DNA of 64,000 nt from Acanthococcus lagerstroemiae (Eukaryota > Arthropoda > Insecta > Hemiptera > Eriococcidae). Below are positions 48,501 to 57,989 of this stretch, in pieces. The notes under the pieces were generated by a model that had not been told where the DNA came from, did no database searches, and saw only the letters and a list, made by a program, of their open reading frames with translations. Made by a program: the position numbers and the translations under genes. How positions within the stretch are numbered: the first letter of the stretch is position 1; each line of letters starts with the position of its first letter. The stretch covers positions 41,003,574-41,067,573 of the forward strand of contig CM063114.1 of NCBI GenBank assembly GCA_031841125.1, read 5' to 3'.

Positions 48501-51500
48501 CCGACTGTATTGCTGCAGGTCTGTCACATCAACACTATCCATCTATGTACAGGAGATCTGAGTTCAGTGTTGTCATTTTTGTAGCGTTATCCTGTGAGAA
48601 TTAGCGTTTTTACAAGTTTTTCATTCCTGGGTCGTGGCTTATTATAACTTCTTGGCCTGTGTGACACATTTCCACCCGGAACAAATGAAATGTACTCAGT
48701 CAGTAATGTACCTATTAAATAGGATGCGAAGACAGTTTTCCGTTACGTCACAGTTTGTGTCATAGGCATCATAAAAAAGCTGATTTAATTAATTTCTAAC
48801 CAGAGATAGTACCCAATAACTTTTGCAGGACTGAGCTACACTCTCTTGTCGACTGAAGCTCCATTTCCCTAAGCCGAGGCCCTTTTGACCATATGACACA
48901 AACTGGAGAAATTGAATATTTCAACTTCATACGTCTATTTCAGGCATTTTCATCTACTTCTCGAACATTTTAAGGTTTTTCCTATGTAACACAACTCCGA
49001 AAATTATGCTCGTATATCCACTTCTGTATTTCACCTCATGCCTAACTTGATTGAATCACTTTTGTATCTAGAAATTGCTTAACGTGACGCTAACCGTCTT
49101 CGCACCCTATTGATTAGCTGTTGCTTTTATGTTGGTAGGGGTGTGGGGACGGGGGTGCTCCTGGAAAAATATTTTATCCAATGTGGGATACGTAATGACG
49201 AATACAAATCATCATTTTTATTTCTTTTTTCCTATTATTGTGTTTAAAATAGAGAAAAAGAGGGCTTGGGAGAATTTGCACGGGCCCCCCTCCTTCCAGT
49301 TCATTTTTTTTCTTTTGTCAGATGCGGAAAAAATTATAAGCTACAAGATAAGAGGTTTCTTTCATGATGTAAGGAGTGATTGCTGGTTTGATGTACAGTA
49401 TGATTTAGCCGTAAGCGTTGAAATTCAAGTCTTTTAAAAATATCGGGCCCTTCTGAAAGTCCGGGCCCGGGGTATTTCCCCCTTCCCCCTCCCTCTTGAC
49501 AGGGTTGCAACCAATCGACGATGTTTTTACAATTGTGCGGATAATCTATACTTGAAATTCTAACCAGTTTTTGCCTGAAATCTTATCTCAGTAAGATAAA
49601 AATGTTATTAGTAAATTTTGAATTAGATATCATGCATACATGAAGCAGTTTTTCCAGTAATAAGGAGCTAAGGATATATTATTCTAATCGTAAAATTAAA
49701 AATACGGCAGAAATATACTCAAAATTTCACCAACATTTTTACCATCAGCGAGGTAAGATTTTAGACAAACTACAGATTACACTCATAACGGTACAAACCT
49801 TATCATATTATATTCTATCAGTTCAGTAAGGCTCTCATTTAAACATTTATTATTTCTGCAGACTCGCGTGAATTCAGGGAATTTTGATAAAATGATTTCA
49901 AAACTATGGCAGTGTTGCCGGTGGAAAGCCTGAAAAATGTGCTCGTCAGAGAACAAAAATGTGCCCCTTCGTGCCCCCTGTCATTCTGCAGAATAAAGAG
50001 TTGTAGAGCCAAATAGACTTTAGGGCCTATAGGGTGCTCCCAAGTATTCGATACTGGTATCGATACTATCGAAGTATCAATGATTAATAATAAATCTTGC
50101 AGCCTGCAGCGAAACCGTCCTGTCCTGTAGTCGTGTACTACAGTGCTGACCACTAGAAAGAATTTTTTCATGTGTCAATTATTTTCAATTCTGTAAAGAA
50201 AATTGTGTATTTTCAAAAAAAAAAAAAAAAAAATTATCAACAGAAAATGTGCCACACAATGAGCGCATGTGTCAATGTGGCTCAAATGTGCCACCACCGG
50301 TAACCCTGCTATGGAGCGTTCAATATGAGTTAAATACTGTTATCCGCAGCAATTACTTAGATAGGGCGGGGGACAGGGTTGTATCCCTTTCGAAGCCATG
50401 TAAAAGTAAAATTTTACAGGTTGCAAATAACATTTTAAGTTTGAGACTGCGTTCGCTAGCAAATTAAAATTTGGGCAAAATGTTGCTACATATTTACAGC
50501 ACAGCAGACTTACTGTAGCAACACCCCAACACAAAGACTCATCGAGATGTGGCGATGACAAAGCAATAGTGTGTAAAAACGTGGGACATTTGACCATATT
50601 TCCCCCTCCAGCAATGGAAAACGGTGCTGCTTAATCAACGAAAGAACAACTTGCCCCCCCCCCCCTCCCACACGAGGACAACGTCCTATTTACACCACTG
50701 AACGGTAGTACATCGCAACATATCGATATCTATAAGAGCAACTGAATTGTACTTTCGATTTATTTATCGTTTTTGAGATATTGGAGTCACTGAATAGAGG
50801 ACATCAGAATCTTCAATTTCAGTTACAATTTGTCATCATAATGACGATTATTAACGAGAAATGAGACAAAAGGGAAATGTAATGTACAAATACCAAGGCA
50901 CGTGCTAAAACTTCTTTTGTGATTTCCGAAAAAATATATAAATAAAATTGCCTCAGGCATCGATATTCAAGTGTTCAGCACCGATTCAGAATCATAACTG
51001 ACCTTATAGTTTCCAATTTTGTGAGCTTAACCCTACTATCATGAACTCGTTTTCGTGCCCATTGTCATGCCTCTTCCACAGAAAGGAAATATGGGGACCT
51101 GATGTAGGCTAACTACCAATTTATATTCGATTACATATAGTAATATTAAGTAATTATTCCAAAAAGAAAAGATTCTATTTGCAGTTGTAAGACTAGATAA
51201 AAAATTAAGCGTAAAATATCAACATTATTTGGTGATAATCACCTACCTATAATAACCAAAATTAACACTTTTCGTACCTGTGTGACGAACATACGTACCA
51301 TCTCCTCATTCAAAATATTAACAGTTTCTCACGAAGATTGATATACCTAAGTTACTTATTTGATAACTTCATAGAAGTCAATAACTTACTCTGAAAAGAA
51401 TCTTCGCACTGTGTCTATTCAGTGCTTGTAAGCTGGGATATTATGCTACTGCCAATTAGATAACTTCGTAGAAGTAAATAACTTACTCTGAAAATAATCG

Positions 51501-53009
51501 TCGCACTGTCTATTCAGTGATTGTAAGCTGGACTATTATGCTAACAGGAAAAACTGGATTCCAACTCCGGCCTGTGGCTGGATATCTGTCGCCAAGAGAT
51601 TTCCTCTCTGGGTTGGCTTTTCGAGTATTTCACTGTACTCAATACATACGCCACTCTTCAGATCCGTTTTACACCCCCGAACCGTAAGTACATGGCTCAT
51701 AATTACCAACTAAGCCATAGTAGATATCAGTTTCTGTGAGTCCTGCAAAATCGAGATCAAATCCATTAGAATTACGAAAATCAATACACATCAGTCGGTG
51801 GAATTATACTACACAAGATTTTCATATTTTATATCAGATGAATATAATTTGAATCTCAATCTGATCCATCGAAATATGGGTGCTCTTGGTAGATATAGGT
51901 ATATACAATGCTACCTATATTCTATATTGTGGTATGAGTACATGTAGAATGAATACGTTACATTTAGTTTATTTTGAATTCAGAGATTGCTGTCACGAAC
52001 TACTTGGTCACATGCCACTATTAGCCAATCCATCGTTTGCGCAATTTTCGCAAGAGTTGGGTTTAAATTCGCTGGGAGCTTCGGACGAGGACGTGGAAAA
52101 GCTAGCAACAGTTAGCATCAATCAATACCAATAGTTGAAAATTCGTTATACAATTTCCAATATATTTACTTAGCCACTTTCGTATGATAATGCGTACCAT
52201 TGTTTCAGTTATATTTCTTCACGGTTGAATTCGGTATGTGCAAACAAAACGGAGAGCTTCGAGTGTACGGAGCCGGCTTGTTATCTTCGGTTGCTGAATT
52301 GAAGCACGCGATTACCGAAACCCATAAGATTAAACGTTTCGATCCCGACGTAACCTGTCACGAAGAGTGCATTATCACCGCGTACCAGAATGCTTATTAT
52401 TATACAGATTCGTTCGAAGAAGCTAAGGAAAAAATGAGGTAACTTTTCAAGACCATTCTGTTAAATACATACTAACGTGAATTATTCATAGTTTAACCTT
52501 AAAAAATAACAATTTATAATTTATTGGTGCGGATAAAAATATCCTCATACCTATAAAACTCTGTTGGTATTATAAATCATGCAGTGACGACTTAGTCAAG
52601 GGATATCTTGATTAACATGTCGTACACAAAACTAAAACTTCAAATGATAGTACAATGAGTACAACTTTTGCTCAGTTTTCAATTCATATGTATCTATTTC
52701 GTCACACTAATCAAATATTGTTGCACTTTGAATTACCAAAACAGAGAGTTTGCAAGCAGCATTCAACGTCCATTTGGCCTACGTTACAATCCATACACTC
52801 AGAGCGTAGAAGTACTCAGCAACGCCGAGAAAATAGCAGCACTGGTTTCCGAGTTAAGAGGAGATCTGTGCATCGTCAGCAACGCATTGCGCAAAATTCA
52901 CGCTGAAGAAGAAACTGTAGAATCAATAACTAACATGTTACAACATGGTATCAATGTAAACGCTTCTCCGAATGGCAGCGGTGATGAAGAAGAAATCAAA
53001 AAAACATAA
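45580..53009 (+). CDS. ple: Tyrosine 3-monooxygenase (tyrosine hydroxylase), catalytic-domain exons
   Basis: Six exons join in phase: 45580-45630, 47222-47367, 51548-51683, 51984-52110, 52209-52438 and 52745-53009 (stop at the end). They encode about 317 residues of an iron- and tetrahydrobiopterin-dependent aromatic amino acid hydroxylase that turns tyrosine into L-DOPA for catecholamines and cuticle tanning. Visible marks are [46 protein letters not shown], the iron-binding CCHELLGH and the later Glu in YFFTVEFG, and a C-terminal tetramerisation segment. KRFDPDVTC and [20 protein letters not shown] fit tyrosine hydroxylase rather than insect phenylalanine/tryptophan hydroxylases. All introns are GT-AG. 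The N-terminal regulatory (ACT) exons, about 200-240 residues, were not found upstream; one may fall in the N gap. The symbol is by orthology to the fly gene pale. Confidence 0.95.
47368..49909. other. Tyrosine hydroxylase intron (first part)
   Basis: The intron runs 47368-51547, the largest recognised in the gene. This part has no exon or complete element that I could support. Near 48330-48470, GGAGATGGGCG followed by AACTAGT/AGTTC-rich words resembles a decayed hAT end. Confidence 0.55.
49910..50308. mobile_element. hAT-like MITE in a tyrosine hydroxylase intron
   Basis: It starts CAGTGTTGCCGGTGG, and the reverse complement of the right end is CAGGGTTACCGGTGG. CTATGG flanks both sides (49904-49909 and 50309-50314), shorter than the usual eight. 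It includes an A-run near 50215-50232 and AATGTGCC words on both sides. Confidence 0.78.
51362..51547. repeat. 97-bp tandem duplication ending at a TH splice acceptor
   Basis: GATAACTTCATAGAAGTCAA at 51362 repeats at 51459 as GATAACTTCGTAGAAGTAAA, with the same following words (AACTTACTCTGAAAA, TCGCACTGT, CTATTCAGTG, TGTAAGCTGG, ATTATGCTA). The second unit runs straight into the acceptor ACAG of the exon at 51548; the first ends CTACTG at the same place. Confidence 0.88.
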
Positions 53010-53520
53010 ATCCAGTTCTCTGTACCTATATCGCTATACCATTTTAAATTTACCTATGCTTATCAGTCAGTTGTGGTAGTCAACACAGTTTGACTTGGAA
53101 AATTGAGTGTTTTAGCTACCTACCTAATATAAAATAGCATGCATCAACATTCACAGTCCATTTTTTACAAGTTTCTCGGCAGGCTGGTACCAATAATTCC
53201 TTTGAATTACCTATCAACAAGTACCGAACATGGACGTAGGCGACATACCGGTACACCATTTCACAGCCAAAATAGTAGCGAAGAAAACCGTTGAAGAAAA
53301 AATCTCAAATATAGCAACAGGTCTGCCAACCTTGAAGCGTGAAAAATCCCAAGAGCGAAAATAAACCGCATAAAAAATCTCTAAATATCACAAAAAATCG
53401 TTTAAAAAAAGCTTACACATACCGAACTCCTCAACATCTTTATTCAGCATTCTTGTTCCAGTTTTAGTTTTTCCTATTTAAAAAAAAAAATTTCTAACCA
53501 AGTTGTCGGATGCGATATAT

Positions 53521-53853
53521 GGACGCTATTCACCAAGAGGGAATCAACTAGCAAAATCCGCTTTTTGAGAACACGTGATTCGAAGTTCAAGAGCCATGTA
53601 GAAACTATATTATGATACAGCGTTTACTGATAAGCTTTTTTCAACGTGAATACACATTTTTAAATCGGGGGCCCAATTTTGAAAAGTTCTACTTTTTACG
53701 CTCTTTCCAACGATGCTAATAACTAATTTTGTTTACAAATGAGGAGTTATCTGTCAAAAGGGCGTCCGTTCCATAAGAAATACATTGAACGGACGCCCTT
53801 TTGACAGATAACTCCTCAAATGTTAGTTGGTTCCCTCTTGCTGAATAGCGTCC
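53521..53853. mobile_element. GGACGC-family MITE, copy 2, carrying a hairpin insert
   Basis: It starts GGACGCTATTCACCAAGAGG, and the right end is the inverse (CCTCTTGCTGAATAGCGTCC). It is flanked by ATAT and ACAT, a probable 4-bp target duplication with one change. The core matches 4340-4587 in the same orientation. A hairpin of 79 nt sits at 53740-53818, between TTTACAAA and AATGTTAGTTGG. Confidence 0.88.
53740..53818. repeat. Hairpin module, copy A: 32-bp perfect arms, 15-nt loop
   Basis: The left arm (53740-53771) starts TGAGGAGTTATCTGTCAAAA and ends GGGCGTCCGTTC. The right arm (53787-53818) is its exact inverse. The loop is CATAAGAAATACATT. AA on both sides could be a short target duplication. 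Copy B is at 54412-54496. Confidence 0.93.
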
Positions 53854-54235
53854 ACATTGCATAATGCATAGGCACTAAAACTTGGAGATCCCAAAGTTGG
53901 TAGCCCTGCGTACTAAAATAGTGATCATGATGTATAATTTTTCATAAGATCACAGCAAAGTTTAATTTAAACTTGTCTTTATTTAAAAAAAAAAATCTCG
54001 CCCAACATTTTATTCTTTATTGTATTGTTAATAAACAATACAATAATATTATAGTCAATGCAAGCTGGTGGAATAATTTTCGGCCGTTTTTTGCCCTCCT
54101 AAGGATAGCAGTATTTCCATTTAAAAGTATCCATGATCACCCTTTCACTTTCACCCACGCAGGTGATTTTGTAGCCCTCTCTAGTGCAGGTTTTGACGCC
54201 TATTCATGATTCCCGACGATTTGTCGGCCTTATTT

Positions 54236-54659
54236 GAACGCAGTTAAGCAAAAGGGACTTACGCGACATTTGTTGACAAAATGAGTCATTAGTAGGCACC
54301 GTTGGAAAGAGCGTAAAAAGTAGAGTTTTTCAAAACTGGGCCCCCGATTCAAGAACACCCACGTTGAAAAAAGCTTATCAGTAAACGCTGTGTTCGTAAA
54401 CCGGCATTAATAATTGAGGACGTATCTGTAAAAAGGGCGTCCGTTCCATAAGAAATACATTGAACGGACGCCCTTTTTACAGATACGTTCTCAATTGTCT
54501 TTTGATGTTACGTTTTCTAAAAAAAACAGATTTTGTCGCTAGGGAGCTTTTTGTTCAACAGCGACCAAGCTCTTGAACTTCGAATCATGTGTTCTCAAAA
54601 AAAAAAAAAAAAAACAACAGATTTTGTCGATTATAATCCTGTTTTGCTGAATAGCGTCC
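54236..54659. mobile_element. GGACGC-family MITE, copy 3, inverted, carrying a hairpin insert
   Basis: The right end CTGAATAGCGTCC and left end GAACGCAGTTAAGC are the family termini in the reverse orientation. ATTT flanks both sides exactly (54232-54235, 54660-54663). The core words AGCGTAAAAAGTAGA and TTGAAAAAAGCTTATCAGTA are the inverse of copies 1 and 2. It also carries an A-run of 17 or more, a local duplication of AACAGATTTTGTCG, and the hairpin at 54412-54496 at a different internal site from copy 2. Confidence 0.87.
54412..54496. repeat. Hairpin module, copy B: 35-bp arms (one mismatch), same 15-nt loop
   Basis: The left arm (54412-54446) starts AATTGAGGACGTATCTGTAA and ends GGGCGTCCGTTC. 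The right arm (54462-54496) is its inverse except for one base. The loop CATAAGAAATACATT is identical to copy A, and the 16 bases next to the loop on each side are identical too. The outer arm bases differ from copy A. Confidence 0.93.
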
Positions 54660-54663
54660 ATTT

Positions 54664-55573
54664 CTTTCATTTCTGAGCATCTTTCCTCAAAAATCCTCAA
54701 CATTTCGAAAATCTTTAAACAAATCTTGAAACTTTTTCACAGAGCTCAAGTATCTTAAAATCTAAGGATAAATCCTCGGGATTGGCAGGTCTAAATAACA
54801 AGTTCACGAAGGGGCAATGAGTGTATGGATGTATGATGCACAACTTCAGAGAATAACTGTAGATACTTTTAGCATCAGGTACCAGCCGTCCATTACCTTT
54901 AACCTAGTGTCAACTGGTTTTAAAGTAGCTTAATTTTTGTAAAAGATCACTATTTTTTCTACACACGATGCTTGTCTTGGTTTTTGTTAATAAAAATATC
55001 AGCAACAAAGATCTATCAACCAGATAATTTGAGTTGCCTACATGTTTTATATTCCGTCAGGAAGCAGATGGAAATATAAATAAAAACGACCTACCACATA
55101 ATTCTTTAGTAAGTCGAGAGACAATAAGTATCTTTTTAATCTTTAAATCTACGTAGACATCATGTGTGTCATCAGATGTATCATACCACGTAGATATCAT
55201 ATGTGTGTCATTGGATGTATCATACCACTAACTAGAAATAAAGCAAATTTATCCCGAAATGTACGCAATTCAGTGAGTGTTCCTCAAAAATTCTTTGGTT
55301 TCTTTTACGCAGTTCGCAACGGGATTATAGAACAGTCTCTATCTCTGGATATAATTACCATGAACTCAAAATATTACAGTTTTTTTATTACAAAATATAA
55401 ACGTATTCATAGAATACGATCACAATGTTTACGTAAGCTAGTTACAAAATACGGGCGTTATTCAAATGAAAATAGAAATCCGGTTCACAACGAACTGCTT
55501 TTATGGATGACCAGTGAAGACTTCAGTTTTTAAATTCACAAAATAGGATGCAGTTTCAGTTGCCACGAATAAA
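54664..55573. other. Intergenic between TH and ARP6 3' ends
   Basis: TH and ARP6 are convergent here. No other gene seen. A TTTTTTATT at about 55381 reads AATAAAAAA on the minus strand and could serve as the ARP6 polyadenylation signal, about 190 bp past its stop. CATGTGTGTCAT/ATCATACCACGTAGA words are locally duplicated at 55150-55230. Confidence 0.5.
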
Positions 55574-57294
55574 TCATAAGTCAAACCTTTCGTAACAAAG
55601 CTGAGTTCCTTCTTCTTCGTATTCCTCCTTAGTGACAACCAGCGTATAGAAATTTGAATCTTCGCTCAAATGAACACCGCCTTCCCACGCATATGTGATA
55701 GGACTAAACCACACAAACATATTGGAAGTAGAAGTGTCGCCAAAAAGGGCAAAACTTGCAAACTAATGTTATTGTTGAACTTACTCATTAGGTAGAAAAA
55801 CAGATACATCATAATCTTCAGAAACAAAAGAACGAACATCGCTATAAATTCGTTTTTCAATACCGGGAAATTTCATGTTTCCTCCAGTTAGGACGATATT
55901 TTTATAAAGATAGTAATGTGCTTCCGGAGGGCATTTGTTGACAGACGCCACGATTGCTTCTGATATTCCCATTTGTCGAATGCCGACGTCTGACGGATGA
56001 AATAGTAATTCCGGTATGGTAAATCTTTCATTGCTGAGCCTCAATTTTTGCTGACAGAATAAGAGCATTGAAATGGCACGAATGCTTAAATGTACATAAC
56101 TAATTAAAGCAGTAATAAAAGATAAAACGCTTACATTATCGTTCTGAGAAGACTCATCTAAACGTAAGGGATAGCCTCTACGTATAGTGGTATAATCAGG
56201 TAGAACATAATCTTGAACGATGGTATTATCGGGGCCTTTTTTATGCGAAGTTTCCATGTCTTCCTTAAAATTGTTCGATACAAAACAGACGTCTTCTTTA
56301 ACTTGATTGATAACGTACGTTTCGTCCATTACGTGTAGCTGTCTAAAATCTCAAAAGATTAGACATACGGAAGTTACATTCCTAATTCAACTTATCTATC
56401 AATTACATTACCTATAAGAGATCACTTCTTTCAAGTGGTTCGTCAATAGTTTTCCACCAACATCTATTCGAATTATACCTTTCTTATATTTCTTGCCTTT
56501 GACGTAAGGTATGATGTGCGTAAAACTATAACCAGAATCGACAATAACGCAACAAAGTGACTTGGGATTTGCTTTTGAATACCGATAGGCGATTAAATCA
56601 CTAGCTGAAAGCAAGTCGATATCAGTTTTTAAACTCATGACACTAGAAACTGGAGAAAAAATGGAGACTCTTAGACTTACGATTCATTCTGAGTAATGAC
56701 TGGCATTCATATTCTTCAAAGAAAATCTCCGTCATGGCTTCTTGAATTGAGTTGAAGTTGAAATACGGTTCCGTAATGATGACTGGAGATTCTTTAAAAT
56801 TTGCTTTACAGCACTGGTCGCTGAACACGTAATCCCATACTGTCTTCTGCGATTCCCAGTTCACTAAATAACCCTACAAGGGCAATGAATACAATATTCG
56901 ATTGGCCAGAAATAAATTTTGCTGGGACCAACTATTAGCCTTACTTTTTGAAATGCCAAAATGTAGAATAATCCCGAGGCATCTCTACATTCTTCGATTT
57001 GGTCACCGATAAAAGGTCTTCGTTTTTCACTTTTTGCTTTCATGATGCAATTCGGAATAATGCTGAAACAGGTATCTTAAAGGTAAGTTCACCAAGTGCT
57101 TGTTTTCGTGTTCAAAGACCGAGTTAATTGAGAGAGTAATGGATAAGATTCTATGATGATGAAATGCAGCAGCGAGAGAATTTTAGAAAACGAATACCGA
57201 AAGGCGGCTTTGAAACTTACCGAGGACTGGGTTTGTCCGAGTGTTCCACTTTGATGGAATAGGCACCATTGTCAATCACAAAGGCAGTACTCAT
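55574..57294 (-). CDS. Arp6: Actin-related protein 6 (ARP6), SWR1/SRCAP chromatin-remodelling subunit
   Basis: Seven exons on the minus strand: 57221-57294, 56945-57062, 56681-56873, 56412-56649, 56135-56342, 55785-56050 and 55574-55703. They join in phase to 1227 nt (408 residues plus stop), close to other ARP6 proteins (about 396-430). The product is a nuclear actin-fold protein of the complex that deposits the H2A.Z variant. Diagnostic parts are the N-terminal [117 protein letters not shown] and a final acidic [11 protein letters not shown] tail. All introns are GT-AG, most under 160 bp. The start is the first Met of the actin fold. It is divergent from BMS1 with about 700 bp between start codons and convergent with TH. 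Confidence 0.96.
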
Positions 57295-57989
57295 GATGAT
57301 TCAATCATTTAATTTTTAATATCCAATGTGAAATATTAAAATTAAACTAACTTCTAAATATAACCCAACAACCGGCAAAATTAAAATCGCAAATGAACAT
57401 CAACACATCAACAGACATCAACTTGCGAAAATATGATAAGGAAAAACAGAAATCAAAAGAAAAGCTGGGTACACTGTGTGACACTGTAGCACACCTTATC
57501 AAAATCGTATGATAGAGTACGCTAAGTGACGAATCCTATAGCATACTTTATCATTTGATTGTAACCAAAATGGAGAAAACAGAGAGCCTGATGAATAATA
57601 TTTAAATTAGTGTGAATAAAAAGTATCTTAAATGTCGGGAAAATACCCGGGACGTAAGGTCCTTTCTTAAGATTAAAATTCATCATAGGCTTGGACATCA
57701 TTCGAACTACAGTCTGTCAAAAAGATCCATTTGTACGGAAAACTTAAAATCCTTTTCTTGATTGTAAATTCATTGCCATGGCATTCTTGAATGGCGGTGG
57801 TAGAGCTTTTGATAAGCGGTGAACGATGATAACTAAAAGTGATAACGGATCTGGAATAGTTAGATACACGTGCTTAATTGTTAATTCCTTGAATAATGTT
57901 CACTGTTAAGCGGATCGAATAAGTTACTTAAAATGATCGTCTAATTATTCATCGACTTCCGTACAAAAATTTTCGAAGCGTCTTTCAAA
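57295..57989. promoter_or_regulatory. Divergent promoter region between ARP6 and BMS1
   Basis: The 695 bp between the two start codons must hold the promoters and 5'UTRs of both genes if they are transcribed as modelled. It is AT-rich with no CpG block. I could not assign a TATA box or initiator. Local inverse words (CACCTTATCAAAATC, TACTTTATCATTTGA) are present but of unknown meaning. Confidence 0.55.

Larger units (their letters stand above)
53319..53908. mobile_element. Probable hAT-like element, host of nested MITEs
   Basis: The left end CAGGTCTGCCAACCTTG and the reverse complement of the right end (CAGGGCTACCAACTTTG) match at most positions. The flanking octamers do not clearly match, so the boundaries are tentative. 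It is interrupted by the GGACGC-family MITE at 53521-53853. Confidence 0.5.

Noticed and set aside
54736..54793. Right end of a larger element starting at 53319 (GGCAGGTCT near 54783)
   Set aside because: The inverse match to CAGGTCTGCC is short; the end at 53908 pairs better.
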